From the NCBI GenBank assembly GCA_961205875.1, contig OY540812.1, positions 14,012,001 through 14,076,000 on the forward strand: a stretch of 64,000 bases of DNA. Reading direction: 5' to 3'. Origin of the DNA: Sialis fuliginosa (lineage: Eukaryota; Arthropoda; Insecta; Megaloptera; Sialidae). Position numbers and translations under genes: made by a program. Position 1 is the first letter of the stretch. Every line of letters begins with the position of its first letter. Below the pieces are notes generated by a model. It worked only from the letters and a program-made list of their open reading frames with translations. It searched no databases and was not told the DNA's origin. This document shows, one piece after another, positions 36,501 through 49,065 of the stretch.

Positions 36501-36630
36501 TTTCTTTGTAATTTGCACAGACATTATGGCGAAAATAGACAAAATGGATAGTTCCATCAAAATCTGGAAAAATTGGCTTTACAATACTTAACTATACTAC
36601 ATAATATATGTATATTCACATACATGCGTA

Positions 36631-36877
36631 CTCTCTTAAACTGAATCAGTGAGAATTCCACTGACTCCTTCAGTGAACGTAAAAGTCACAGAAAATCAGT
36701 GATATATACCAGTTTTCACTGATCAATCAGTGATTTTGACCATATTAACAATGATCGACTGATTTGTTCAGTAATTATCCACTGATTAACAGTGGCCTGT
36801 TTTTCACTATTTTACAGTGCAAAGTAGACCATAGTCACTGATAATTAGTGACTATTCATTGATTCAAATTTAGAGAG
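36631..36877. mobile_element. MITE packed with CAGTGA/TCACTG motifs
   Basis: The ends CTCTCTTAAACTGAATCA and, reversed, CTCTCTAAATTTGAATCA are flanked by TA on both sides (36629-36630, 36878-36879). The 247-bp interior carries well over a dozen CAGTG, CACTG or close variants in both orientations, so it folds into many alternative hairpins. Probably a TA-targeting (Tc1/mariner-like) non-autonomous element. No coding frame. Confidence 0.7.
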
Positions 36878-37617
36878 TATAAGAAAGTAAAAAGTGCTTT
36901 AAAAGACTATTTAAGGTTACTATAGTCTTATTTATTGCAGAGATACGTAATTAAAAATATCATCAAAAACGTAAATAAAACTACATTAAAACATTATTTA
37001 TTAATTATATAGTTATAAATATAAACTATTTATTAATTATATTTATAACTAGCTTGCTGAGAGATGTTACTCTTTAAAATATTATATAACTCTTACAACT
37101 AATTTATAAAAATATAAATTCTATGATACTATGTTTTTCGTCTAAAATTCATCATTTATTATTGATAGAACACACTATATATGTCCCAACACTATTAAGA
37201 TAATCTTTACTTATACAGACAATACTGATATTAAAACAATATTTAACTTTCCAAAATTTCTCCCCTTGAAATTGCAAAACCGACTCTGCATTATTATGTG
37301 TATTTACTTATTACACAATGGTTGTGAAAAATTGGTGGTATTTCTTATCGATATTTTTTTTATGTTTTATGTCCTTTTTACCTTAACATTAAAATAATGC
37401 AAATTTAAGTATGAAGAAGTTCAAGTGACTACTTTTTTATGATTTAAATGTCAAATATTCAATGTTAAGTTGGTGGTTAATGTTAACGAGTATACAACTG
37501 ATGAGTTTTTAATCAGGCATCTTAGGTGGGAAAGATTACCATATTAATATCCCATATACATACATGTACACATAATTTAATTTATAAAAATTTGTCATTT
37601 ACACTTGTTAAAGGGTA

Positions 37618-37655
37618 GGGGAATCATTTGCATAGGTACAGTTATTGTATATAAT
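37618..37655 (+). promoter_or_regulatory. Core promoter of cuticular protein gene 3: GGGG, octamer, TATA
   Basis: GGGG (37618-37621), then the POU-type octamer ATTTGCAT (37626-37633), then TATATAAT (37648-37655), all 73-110 bases before the ATG. An arthropod-type initiator TCAGT lies at 37697-37701, rather far (about 50 bases) from the TATA. The same GGGG plus octamer pair precedes gene 6. POU factors are known regulators of silkworm cuticle genes, but binding here is inferred. Confidence 0.55.
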
Positions 37656-37727
37656 AGAATTATTGGAAGATAATTCCAATAGTCTGATAGTTTTGTTCAG
37701 TGCAATTCAACAAACACATATTCCAAG

Positions 37728-38461
37728 ATGAAACTGGTAAGTTAAATTTAGTGAAAAAAAGTGCTTTGTGTTTGATAAAATTTAATATAAAAACGTTTAG
37801 TGAAAATTTTCTTAAATGTGGCTTATGTTAAAATATTTTATAAATTCAATAATTTAGTTTTAAAGTATATTTTAATTCCTTATTGGTATCTAAATTTGTG
37901 TGTTAAATTAATGTTTGAATCCAATACTTGGACGAACTACGGACGAATTTAAACTAATATTCATTTCGTAAAATACAATTTCGTAAATTTAATTTACACT
38001 AAAATTTTAAATTAACATTTATTCTGAACCTTACGAGCACATAACATAAATTACAATATGTTTTATCAGTAACCCACAATCTTTTAAAGTTTTAGTTTAT
38101 CATAGGTACTAAAATTTCACTTTGAAAACATATAATTATGATTTTTCAGATAATTGTTCTCGCCGCCTTAATGGCAGTCGCATTGGCCCGGCCACAGAAA
38201 AGCGACGAAGTGACCGTCCTCCGTTACGACAACGACAACATCGGTGTCGGAGGTTATAAGTTCGGCTATGAACTCTCTGACGGCAGTGCTCACGAAGAAA
38301 CCGCGGAACTGAAGAATGCCGGAAGTGAAGACGAAGCTATCTCTGTTCGTGGATCCTTCAAGTACGTTGGACCAGACGGAGTCACATACACAGTAACCTA
38401 CATTGCCGACGAAAATGGTTTCCAACCCCAGGGAGCTCATTTGCCAGTAGCACCTCAATAA
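37728..38461 (+). CDS. RR-1 cuticular protein (gene 3)
   Basis: Secreted chitin-binding cuticle protein of 106 residues. Exon 1 37728-37736 (Met-Lys-Leu, donor GTAAGT) and exon 2 38150-38461 (acceptor TTTTTCAG). The signal peptide ends AVALA before RPQ. The mature start is short (QKSDEVTVLRYDNDNIGVGG), followed by GYKFGYELSDGSAHEET, like genes 4 and 7 (ELSDGS type). RR-1 core: GSFKYVGPDGVTYTVTYIAD then ENGFQP; tail QGAHLPVAPQ, one residue longer than the paralogues. The last 50 or so coding bases are the same as in gene 2. A poly(A) signal lies at 38538-38543. The intron is 413 bp. It is the last + strand gene before the cluster turns to the - strand. Confidence 0.95.
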
Positions 38462-38920
38462 GCTTTATTTTAAAAGTTTATTTGTAAATTGATACTCATT
38501 GACACTGTTTTCTCTGTATATTTTTGTGTTGAATTTTAATAAATGTATATTTTTATCATAAATCTATTTTATTCTAATGTTTTTTAACCAGATTTTATCA
38601 TTAAGTACACGAGTTTATTAAAATTATGTATATACATTTTCTGTAAATAATACAGAAATCAACTTAAAAAGCATAAATTATATGATTTTTTGGAGATTTG
38701 AAATATTTATTTTAAATGAAATACTTTTAAATTTCGAAGTAATAATGATACAATGACATGATCAAAAATTAAAATTTTTAATTTTATGATAAATATCTAT
38801 CTATATTTTATAGGTATATTTATGCAAAATACTGATAATCTAAAATATTTTTTGTAAAATTAATATGCAATTGAAACGTTAAAACCATTTTAAAAAGTGA
38901 CCCTAAAATGGGTGTTCTTT

Positions 38921-39391
38921 TGCCCGTTTGGGGTTCCGTAAATATTTAATTAAATTGTGGTCTAAATTATGTCTTATGATCGACCATTTGAACATAAAAC
39001 CTAACTTAACTACCCCCTATACACAATACATTTTTTTTTAATTCCAGGCCAGAACCAGCATGAATTTTAGTGAAGATCATTGGGTAAAGGATTGCATTTT
39101 TTTATAAGATTTCAGGCTTCACTTAATTATCTTCACTCAAATTCAGGCTGATTTTAGGCCTGGAACTTGTTTTTTTAATATACATATTGTGTGTAGGGGA
39201 TACTATTTAATATATATTTTACATCGTTTTATAATTTTCAATAATTTCGCGCATTTGATCTTTCTATATGTTTCAATTACTTTGACCCCTTTTATCTTTA
39301 AAACTATTTGCTCATTTTGTCATTAATGTCTCATCATAAGGCATCATTTAGAGTACAAATGAATTATATATTCGCAGACACCCAAACGGGC
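38921..39391. repeat. Outer inverted repeat GCCCGTTTGGG around a nested MITE
   Basis: TTGCCCGTTTGGGG at about 38920-38933 is mirrored by CCCAAACGGGCGA at 39381-39393. Between them sits a separate inverted-repeat element. The arms are short (about 15-20 bp), so the outer pair may be a real element end or chance; the order implies the inner one inserted later. Confidence 0.4.
39011..39202. mobile_element. 192-bp MITE with TACCCCCTATACACAATA ends
   Basis: TACCCCCTATACACAATA at 39011-39028 pairs with TATTGTGTGTAGGGGATA at 39185-39202. Pairing continues inward through CCAGGCC and TTCA(G)GCTT segments and GTGAAGAT, so nearly the whole element is a hairpin. TA at each tip fits a TA target site. Non-coding. 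Confidence 0.7.
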
Positions 39392-40251
39392 GATTTTTTT
39401 TTATTCTGTTTACGCATTACCTGTTTTCGTAAACGATCAAAAACCGAATTTCAAATTTCAGTTGGTAATTATAGTCTGATCAGAAAGATTATTATATAAT
39501 AATCAACGTATCTTAGAATATATAATTATTATCATAAAAAAAATGTATTAATTGAATCTATCAATGACTACTCCCGTATAAAATTAATTAAATATTACAG
39601 AACACGTAAATTTAGAAAGAATTACAGCAAAAATATAAATATCTATACATTAAAATTAATACGTGTAATCTTGTTATACCGAAAGTAACTATTTATTGCA
39701 TGCAATATCTGCTCTTAATAATGTAACTGTATCATGATACATTAATTATATGTGCTAAACTAGCTTGTTCGTTTCTTAATCAACGAAGTAGGTATATTTT
39801 TAATTATTTTATGTAATATTTTATATACCATCTCATTGTCAGTGTATCTGTTAATAACTATAGGATACATATTTATTATATACAATCGTACCCAGTTTAC
39901 TGCTATAAGACGTACGTTGCGTCGTATTTACATTCATTATCAATTACCCCTATTTCCCAAAGTTTTGGTGCTCACTTCAGAGTTTTGTCTTTTTAGTGAC
40001 ATAATGTTACCGCTCAATAGGCTTCCAGCATATAAAAAAGAAGTTCTTTGACTAACGGGCATTTAAAAACTATAGCTTGTATCTAAAACCGAAGGAGACG
40101 TAACTTGGGGGTATAGCTATTTTATAATAATGTCGAAATAAATGATTTTCCAGGTTGAAAATTTCAAAACATTAATTTAATATCAATATATCGAATCAAA
40201 CTATATACTCTCAAACAAAACAAGTATTATTTTTACAGTAATTGAGTTATA

Positions 40252-40523
40252 CAGGGTGTTCATCAGTATCGAGTTATCATTGCTAACTTTGTTATTATTA
40301 GAGCTAGAAGGTCGATTGAATAGGCAAAATATCAGTATTTTTCCGGGATGAATAATGGCGGTCTCCAAAAAAAATCGAATGTCGAATTTCAAAGAGATAT
40401 TGAAATATAACTTTTTTTGTAAACGGAATAATCCGTATATTATTAATGGATTTTATAGGTGAGAATGTTCTCTTTATAAAAGTGTATTCGTGCAATTATC
40501 ACTCGATTCTGGCGAACAGCCTG
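40252..40523. mobile_element. Mariner-like MITE (CAGGGTGTTC ends, TA target)
   Basis: The left end CAGGGTGTTCATCAGTATCG and the reversed right end CAGGCTGTTCGCCAGAATCG share most positions over about 36 bp, each flanked by TA (40250-40251, 40524-40525). 272 bp, without a transposase frame. The TACAGGGTG type of end is typical of Tc1/mariner-derived elements. Confidence 0.75.
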
Positions 40524-40644
40524 TATATTGTAGATAGAGTACACAACATATTTTATAACAATTGTAAATTTCGTGGAATTCGTGTAATTATTGTGTATTT
40601 TACTTGTATATTTAGTTCGACAGATTAATTATTATCATTGATCA

Positions 40645-40890
40645 TCAATTTGCTAGCTTTCGAGCACTTTAATATAGAATATCAATTCTGTGATTTGCTC
40701 TATGGATTTGTTTTGGAATTTAGAAAATTGGTACTTCAATTTATTAAATTATAGTTGGTGACTCTGACCGTATAAGATATTTCTCATAGTTATTTTCTAC
40801 TTACTACGCATACGCTAAACTGTTAAAAAACGTTATGAAAATGTCTATTTTGATGCTTTGTTTTAATGTGCTTGCAAGCAAGCTAAAATA
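40645..40890. repeat. Decayed copy of the 32570-32864 MITE
   Basis: Shares TTGCTAGCTT, GCACTTT, TCTATGGATT, TGGAATTTAGA, TACTTCAA and GACCGTA blocks in the same order as 32570-32864, with many substitutions. Ends are poorly defined. Confidence 0.5.
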
Positions 40891-43470
40891 ATTTTAACCA
40901 ATTTTTACTCATGGTCATCGTCTTTTGTTTATTTATAGTAATAAATATCAAATCGAAAAGTAATTTATGTACTCCTGGTGATCCATAGTTTTAAATCTTT
41001 TCGGGAAAATTCCGAATATTAATTCTAACAATCTTTGTAATTAACAATTAAATTAATAATACTATTAGGCATAATGGGGCCAAATAGTATACATCTGTTG
41101 TCATCTTTACTCATTCAGTTAAAAAATTTATTGATGTCTCTCAATAAACCTCGATTTATATGTAAATTTAAGTACCTTATTCCTTAAAGTTAAAATTAAA
41201 ATCAATAACGATTAATTTATTGAGTAATCAAATAACACGGTGTTCGTGAATATAAAAAATTATTAACAAGAACTGTATAATTTTCATGAAAACATTTTTT
41301 TAAATCATAGGCCAAGCTATTTTACGATACTTAGTATAACAAATTATTATAAAACCAAACGCCTCTTAATTAAGCAATGCTCTAGGCCATAAATTATATT
41401 ATTCATATAAATACATATGTTACTTAATTTGATAGAATATAGATTTTTATATTATAAAATTTTATGTGAACAAGGTAAAATAAAATAATAATTTGATATT
41501 ATACTTATTTATGTAAATTGTAAATAAAACTTTTGCATAAATTACTATTTAATCTTACCTACAAAAAATAATATGGAAAAATTATATTATTATAAAAATA
41601 AGAAAGAAAATCTCAATTTTTTTACTAAATTAATTCCAAAATATAATGTATTATATAGTTTAAAATCATTAAAGTTGTTTCTTACTATAATATAGAAATT
41701 AATCAGTTATTAATAATTTTTGCCAATGATTGTGAATAAATAGCATCAAACAAACCGCAGGAAGAATAATTATGAAATTATATTATAACTCATATAATAA
41801 ATAATAATAAAACAATCCTTTAATAAAAATTATATTGATAGTAATTATAGTTATAAACTTCTGTGTTATGTTATGAATGTGTAATATGAATAGGTTAAAT
41901 AGTACCTACATATACTTATATATAATGTTTAAAAGTATTTGTTTTGGAAGCCAATTAAGAATTAATAATACATAAGTATTGCTATGTTAAATAATTACAT
42001 ACTTTTCAATTTTCAGTTTCTGTGTAATAATGCACATAGATGGATTTAGATGTATAAATGTCCAATATTCGTATTTTTTAAGTTTTCATATTGATATTGA
42101 CTTGAATCCAGTACAAATATTCTGAATTAAATAAGCATATGTTAATAGTATTTATTTATAGCAAATTTCAATTCATGAAGGCTTATTGGATTCATAATAA
42201 AAACTCAGTGAATTGTTAATAATTAATTTGTATAACAAGTACTATCTAAAATTATTCAACATACATCTAATATGTTTAGTTATAACATAGAGCACTGTAG
42301 ACTATAATATATGAACATAGGCCACTAAATTCAGTTCATTGGAGTCTGCTGACCGCCCTATCTTCCCCTAAAAAGTCTCCCAAAAATTTGTTTATGAGTA
42401 AAAAAAGGAAAATTTCAGCGAAAAAAAAATATACATATAGGTATATTAGAAAATAACTTACATTTCTTTAATCAATTTATTATTTTTTATATTTTTTACT
42501 AGAATTTAGCATCTGTTGAGAAAAACTTTTGTATATTTTATACTTTTTGTTCTTTAAGGTCTTACGAGCCATGTGTATGACACCACTGCTGTAGACTCTA
42601 GATAGTCTTTTTTATAGTTACTTCTTAATAGTTTGTATAACTTTTATGTTATTCATAATTAATTTTAATTTTAAACAATGAATAGATACATATTATTTTG
42701 AATATTTAATTCACCATTGACCTTAGTGTTCATCCTAGATTATTTCACAATACAAAAGGGCATCAAGTAACCTATTCTTACTTCCTTATGGCAATAAAAT
42801 TAATAATAAATTATCCCCCATATTATTTTCTATATTTAATGTCAAATAGATTTCAAAATTAAAATTAATTTATCTAATTGGTAGTTCATGATATTTCATT
42901 AGAATTAATTAACATTTTGCTAAGATATTAATTTTTTAAAAGATTTCAAAAATAATATTAAAATTATTTAGATAATTAATAAATTTTGTTTTCTGCTTTT
43001 ATGTGCAAATACATGAGATTATTTGAAAGTTTATATATGATATGTTAAACCAAATATACAGAATAAAAATAATTGCAATAAAAATAATAATTATATCTAA
43101 TTAAAAGTCATTTTTAATTATTTATATTTTGACATTTAAAAAAATTATATGAATATATGTATATTATTCAGTGACTAAGAATTGAAAGGATTATTTGTTA
43201 CAATATTTGTTTTTATAGAATTTGTTGACAGAAGAAGAAAAAAGGAAACATTGATAATAAAAATTAAAAAAATATTATAAATTAAACAATTTATTTGACT
43301 TATACAGAACTTATAAAACAAGCTCTTAATAAGAAAACCAAAAATAATATATTCACAGTAACATTAACAACGAGTCATCATATTTGAGTCCAGATTTTTG
43401 TATAATACATTCAAACAACAAAATAATTGCATTTAATCATCAAACTTCATTTAGCTTTAGTCATCAACAT

Positions 43471-45713
43471 TCAAGGAGCAACTGGTAAATGAGCACCCTG
43501 GGGTTGGAAACCGTTCTCATCGGCAATGTAGGTAACTGTGTAGGTAACGCCGTCAGCGCCGATGTAGGAGAATGATCCACGGACGGAGATGGCTTCATCG
43601 TCAGTTCCAACGTTCTTGAGTTCAGCAGATTCTTCGTGTTTGCTGCCGTCTGAGAGTTCATAGCCATATTTGTATCCTCCGACTCCGATGTTGTCGTTGT
43701 CGTATCTCAAGATGGTAACTTCATTTGGGTTCTTGGCTACGGCTTTGGCCTGTCCTTTTTGTGGTCTTGCAAGAGCGATGGCCAATACGGCGACGAAGAC
43801 AATGATCTAATAAGATAAATTAATATGCGTATTTATTAAAAATATTCAATAAAAGTAAACTTATATTTTTTTCAAAAACGAAATAATTTATTGCAACAAT
43901 GTACATGTTTCATGTTTTTTTTTTGCTTTTGAAAACAGATTTAATCGTTTAGCAGGGCCGGCAGTAGAATGTATATTTTTCTATCAAATTTGCTAAAAAG
44001 CTGATTTTTCCTGAATATCATTATCCTAATATAATTTTAATTAAACTATTCAATATGATTTCCAATTTATAAAAAAATATATTTTTGTCAGGCATATGTT
44101 CGGTATTATAGACTAGCTAGCAAAATTTGCTAGCTTGCAAACACTTTCAAATAGAGTATCAAACTTATACGACAGTTCTCTTGGAGTTTTTGACATTGAT
44201 TAAATTTAAATTAAAAACCAAGGTATTTAAAGTATATTTATATGAAGGTTATTTAGTAATCTTGAGTAATAATGCTAAAACATATAAGTTTGATACCCTA
44301 TTTTAAAGTGCTATAAAAAGCTAATAAATTTTGCTTACTATTCTGATTATAATTATCAGAATCTGATGATTATACATAGTTTTGCTACTAGGAAACTTTT
44401 GATATTTTTCATAATTATAATTAAAGATAATAAAAGGTACCTTGCAACGAAACTATAATTATTGAATAAGGTAGAAGCTATGGTTTGATATAAATAATTT
44501 AGATAATTATTCGGAAAAAAATATTTTCATATCTGGTTTCAAAATCAAAGTAAAAAATATATATAAAAAAAAACAATCTTTATCAGTTCTGTTTTAAAAA
44601 AAATACCAATTTTTCGAGGCTATGGCAACTATATAATATGGATATTTAACAAATAATTTACCGTTCCTCTTTAATATAAAATATAAAATTACTTAAATCT
44701 ACATTTCAATTTTGTATCGTATTATCAACAGAACCAAGCATTTTTTGATTAAATGGAATTTTAATTGTCTGCACTATGTTTTTCAACGCATATTGTACAT
44801 TTTTCTATGAGAGCCTAGCATTTAACTAAATATAATTTTAAATATATAAGTATCATTTAAATCACGTTCGTAATACACCAAGCTTACTTTAATTGAGCAT
44901 TTAGCGCTAAAAGAGCATTGACAAATTGACAATACCGGGCATAAGTAATCAAATATTTATAGAAACAAATCTTCAACAATTTCAAAGTATTTTTTTATAA
45001 ACATTATCAAGGTAAATTTATGAATCGGGTATCTACATCTTATTTATAAACATTCAATCGCAAAATAATAATATATATGTACCTACATATTTTTAAATAA
45101 TATGTATCATTTAATATAATATTATACTGCAATATTAATAAAGAAATATATAAAGAAAGCCATGCATATTCAAACTATATACAATGTCGTAATCTTAATC
45201 GAATAGAACTGTTGTAATAAATTGCTACTTCACAGATAATACTTCATTACACATACTCTAGGTAAATTTCATTATTTTGTATATTGTTGACGAAATATCT
45301 TTGTAAAGGATTTTTATTTAACCTTCTTCAATTTATTTCAGTTAGATTATAACACCACTCAAATCAAATTATCGTTAATATAATATGCGCTCAGTATTAT
45401 CAAGTTTTAATTAAATGCTCCTTTAACTAACTGTAATATTATTAACACTATGTTTTTACAACAGATATTATGTACATTTTTTATTGAGAGCCTAAATATT
45501 GATTTAAATCACATTTGTAATATATAAAATTTAGGTTAAAGAAGCATTTAGAGCTAAAGGAGCTTTAAATTGGTTAATAATACCGGGCATATATCCAATT
45601 ATTATGTTTAAATGATTTTTATTACTTTATATTTGTTTTTAAGAAGGATGAGTTTAGCAAAACATATAAATTAATATTAAAAAATAATAAATATTAATAC
45701 ATACCAGTTTCAT
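43471..45713 (-). CDS. RR-1 cuticular protein (gene 4)
   Basis: Secreted chitin-binding cuticle protein of 114 residues. Exon 1 is 45713-45705 (Met-Lys-Leu, donor GTATGT), exon 2 is 43806-43471 (acceptor CTTATTAG). The signal peptide ends AIALA before RPQ. Compared with the paralogues it has about nine extra residues at the mature N-terminus (KGQAKAVAKNPNE), rich in Lys and Ala. Domain: GYKYGYELSDGSKHEES, then GSFSYIGADGVTYTVTYIAD, ENGFQP and tail QGAHLPVAP. The TGA stop and 3' UTR resemble those of gene 6. The poly(A) signal is the reverse of TTTATT at 43290-43295. The intron (1898 bp, the longest in the family) is largely made of non-coding transposon copies (44100-44360, 44697-44945, 45405-45598). 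Confidence 0.95.
44100..44360. mobile_element. MITE in intron of gene 4, related to 32570-32864
   Basis: The left arm GGTATTATAGACTAGCTAGC then AAAATTTGCTAGC, ACTTTCAAATAGAGTATCAA is mirrored at about 44290-44355 (TTTGATACCCTATTTTAAAG, AATAAATTTTGCTTA). Arms about 60 bp. Confidence 0.6.
44697..44945. repeat. Intronic GCCCGGTATT-type element, copy 1
   Basis: Reads TACATTTCAATTTTGTATCG, ACGCATATTGTACATTTTT, GAGAGCCTAGCATTTAACT, AGCATTTAGCGCTAAAAGAG and ends AATACCGGGCATAAG. The same blocks in the same order form copy 2 (45405-45598) and, reversed, copy 3 (59050-59360) in the intron of gene 7. Non-coding, probably a MITE of about 320 bp. Confidence 0.65.
45405..45598. repeat. Intronic GCCCGGTATT-type element, copy 2
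   Basis: Carries TTAAATGCTCCTTTAACTAA, TGTACATTTTTTATTGAGAG, TTTAAATCACATTTGTAATA, GCATTTAGAGCTAAAGGAGC and ends AATAATACCGGGCATAT. It lies about 105 bases inside the donor site of gene 4 exon 1. Confidence 0.6.
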
Positions 45714-45792
45714 GATGACTTTTAAAAAATTTTAAATTCACTTGTACAGAAAATTCAAAATATTTATGGTCCTTATTCTAAAATTCAAACTG

Positions 45793-45800
45793 TTTATATA
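45793..45800 (-). promoter_or_regulatory. TATA box of cuticular protein gene 4
   Basis: TATATAAA on the - strand, about 80 bases before the ATG at 45713, preceded by ATGGGGTGTAGG (a GGGG run, no octamer). Confidence 0.65.
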
Positions 45801-45809
45801 CCTACACCC

Positions 45810-48800
45810 CATTTTTTGTATACTCCCTCCCTTTCCATTCAGGAGTAAAGGACTGTACCGGTTTTTACATTTAAATCAAATGATGATACAAATGTCTGGA
45901 TTTTTTTTTAAAGAAGATCTGACATATGATCAAAGTAACCAATCAAAAACTACTATAATTCATTAACATGTAACAAATGCAAATGTTATTCTGGACAACT
46001 GTAATTTGTAGGCGTTAGATGTCACCGAGCGACCTTCAGATTCACCGCTCCTCACTGAACTTTAAAATATTTTACATTTTTAATAAAAGATAGTTATCAT
46101 TCATAATTATCTAATAAACTTGATATTCGCACGTGTGCAAAAATTCAGCTATTTTATTATTTTTTAATGTGTGTAATTACGGGTTTTTATTGTTTAAAAC
46201 AGTAATTATTTCAAAATAGGTATTATGTGAATTCAGTGAATTACTAAACTTAAGCAAAGCAATATTTTGGTTACAAATTAAAAAAAATAAGTAGTTTAGT
46301 TAATTTTAAAATAATTTTCATTATCATAAGATCTGTTTTTTTGTTTTTGTTTTTAGATATCCCTTAATATACTGGGTGTTCAGTTTTAAAAATAAAGCAA
46401 GGTAGGGAAAAATGTTTCAGACAAAAGTTTAAGTGTTTAAAGGGCGGGATTTAAATTATTTTTGGTGGACGTTTGGAGGTCAATAAAGGTTATCTTCGTT
46501 TCTTATTGCAGAATCGTATTATCTGAAACAATTTTTGTTTTAAATTTTTTATGACTTTAATTTTCAAGAATTTTTTATTCGGAAGTCAACAACTTTTGTT
46601 TATTTTGAGTAAAACTTTAAATTGTTTGGTATTTCTTTTATTTATTTAAACAGCAAAAATTAAAAATACATTTCTGAAGCAATAATAATAATAAACATTT
46701 TCGTCTTTTGTACTTTTTCTCTAAAATTACTGGTCTCCTAGTATTTTTTTTTTGTTTAAATCTCTTTATACTTTATTGTTGTATTTCTTGGAAAATTTAT
46801 ATCGTAAAATGTTTTTAATTTATTTCTTTTTTTTCACGGTGAATACGACTGAAATAAAAAAATTGGGGCTCACATTAAAAAAAAAAAAAAAAAAAAAACT
46901 AAGATGATCTCCATAGTTATGGCCAGACCTCCACCAAAAATAGCGTCTCCCCCTTTAAATACTTTTGTTCAAAACATTTTTCTCTATCTTGGAGCGACTA
47001 ATAGAACAAACATCAAACTAAACAGCGATAATTCTCTTAATCGATTCAATAATTTAACGTTTACCAAAAAAAAAAAATGGTCGATTATTATGAAAGTGGT
47101 CAAGTAAATTAAGAAAGGGATTATTTCGAAGAAGTGGTGAGTTGTAGACGTTTCACTGTACGTTAATGATTCCAATGAATACTGGTTGTTTAAGAAAGGG
47201 GTCGTGTAGAAGTAGTGCTTGGTTTGCAAAACTTTTTGTTTATGTTTATATACTTTCTTAAATATTAGCTGCTTCTAGAGCAAGCTTGTCCAACCCCCAG
47301 CCCGCGAGTAACTTTGGTGCGGCCCTCATCGGATAATTTAAAAAAAAAAATCTTATAATAATAAAATAATGAAGGTACCTTATTTGGAAGATCCTAATTG
47401 ATTAGCAGATTTAGCTTTCAAAACTTAAAAAAATAGACAAAAATAAAACAGAGTTTAAAAAACCCAGAAACACTGAAATGTATACCTAATATAATTAAAT
47501 TTAACAGTTTTTGAAGTCGGTTTTCTTTTTTCTTTATTAAAAAGTTTTTTATTGGCTCGGCACCGATTTCAAAAATTGTTAATTTTAATTATTAGGTTTA
47601 TTGTTAGTTTTTTAAGCCGATTTTATTTTTTTCTTAAAATTAAGTTTTTTCTTTTTCTTTTTTGAGTGACGTATCTTCGAAGTCCATGGTCAGATTTCAG
47701 TAGTTTAGTAAGAAAAAATTTCGGGGGGGGGGGGATAAAAACATTGAGAAATTTTTTTAAGGTATTTTGAACAAATGTTTTCTCAAAATTGAAAAATTGG
47801 GTTTATGCTATGCGGCCCAAAAGGTTTAAAAGGACACCTATGTTCTAGAGCAACATACAAAAAGTGTATTTTTTAGTATGTTTTATTATTTTTAAATGCG
47901 CATCTCTTAAAAAAAAAACTTTTACTTTTATATAATCCATACTTTAAATTCTTCATTGGTTCTTTACAAATATTATCTTATTTTTATAAACGATGCAATA
48001 TGTGTATCAAAATCTTTTAAAAAAGAAATTATTTAATTATTTTTGCAACAAAATTATTACATGAAATTTTCTCTCCAAAAATATCACCAACTTATATAGT
48101 GAAATGTAAATTTACATACTAGAAATAAAAAAATATTCTGTTATGTAACTGACTATTACACGAATGTCAATTTGTTATTATATTATTATAATTTATTAAA
48201 TAAAAGTAATTAAAAAATAATTTGTATTCATATATGTATATTTTTCTTAACACTCCTACTTAATTTTCAAAAGAGAGAAAATGAATACTTGCTGCATGTA
48301 TAACCTGATACAATCTTTATTACTGCTATTACAATATCATCGTCTATTTATTTTCACATATTTCAATCACAGATATTAGTATCAATTATGTCATTTCCCA
48401 AGATTATTTTATCTTTCATAAAAATTCCAAAATATCACGTTTTTCAAATATTAATTGTTTTTAAATGTGTATTTCGATAACACCTCATTTACTACAAAAA
48501 AATGCACCATCACATACTGAATAATGCATAGATATTCAGGGCTTTCAAAGAGAATAAGGAAATATTTTGCTATAATATATCTTGTACGTGTACCTGTATT
48601 GTTTTGAATTTATATTATATATATATGGAAATGCATTACACATGGTATTTGTATTTTTTTAAATTGTGAATTTTTAAACATTAGGTTATACGTCCTATTG
48701 AAAACTGTGTTGGACATTCCATTTATACAATATCTACTGCATATACATATATAAGATGAAAATGAAAACTAATAATATATAATATAATAACAATTATATT

Positions 48801-48950
48801 TTAAAATACTTTTTTATTATAAATTGTTTAGTTTCAGTACAGGTATTTTCTATTCTTTTACTACTTATCTTATCCTGTACAGGGATAATCAATTTAAGGA
48901 AATAAATAAATAAATCTTAATACTAAAGGTAGATTGAAACAAAGAAATAA
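45810..48950. other. Gene-free region between cuticle genes 4 and 5
   Basis: No gene. Contains TACTGGGTGTTCAG at about 46372, which looks like a mariner-type end without a visible partner, a run of about 22 A at 46878-46899, and the hAT-like element 47281-47842. 47850-48950 is AT-rich with nothing supportable. Confidence 0.55.
47281..47842. mobile_element. Non-autonomous hAT-like element with perfect 8-bp TSD
   Basis: Starts CAAGCTTGTCCAACCC and ends GGACACCTATG; the reversed right end (CATAGGTGTCC) matches the left at 7 of 11 terminal positions. Flanks are TTCTAGAG on both sides (47273-47280, 47843-47850), a perfect 8-bp duplication. The left terminal region (GCTTGTCCAACC...GCCCG...GCGGCCC) is the classical look of hAT families in many animals. 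The 562-bp interior contains GAAGTCGG-type repeat remnants and a G12 run (47723-47734), no transposase. Confidence 0.85.
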
Positions 48951-49065
48951 GTTTTTTATTTTTTTTATTCATAATAGTCTTCAATAAAAAAATTTACATA
49001 AATATACAATACATCAAAACAACAGTGTATTTACACCCAGTCATAATAGCCTAATTTGTTCATGT

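Larger units (their letters stand above)
29830..37600. other. Gene-free region between cuticle genes 2 and 3
   Basis: No coding gene recognised. Contents identified: a dimeric GACTTC repeat (30752-31099), a patch with the palindrome TTTCCGGTAAAACCGGAAA near 31677-31695 in unclassified repeat DNA (31480-31850), an inverted-terminal element (32570-32864), a pogo/Tigger-like end (32925-32972), a hAT MITE fragment (33470-33540), and the CAGTGA-rich element (36631-36877). 34260-36600 is AT-rich with no structure I can support. Confidence 0.6.
38560..43280. other. Intergenic region between the two convergent cuticle subclusters
   Basis: No gene. Holds a nested inverted-repeat element (38921-39391 around 39011-39202), a mariner-like MITE (40252-40523) and a decayed MITE copy (40645-40890). 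41000-43280 is AT-rich with no supported feature. Confidence 0.6.

Noticed and set aside
46372..46900. TACTGGGTGTTCAG mariner-like tip and 22-A run as ends of one element
   Set aside because: No inverted partner or target duplication could be found, so no element is called.
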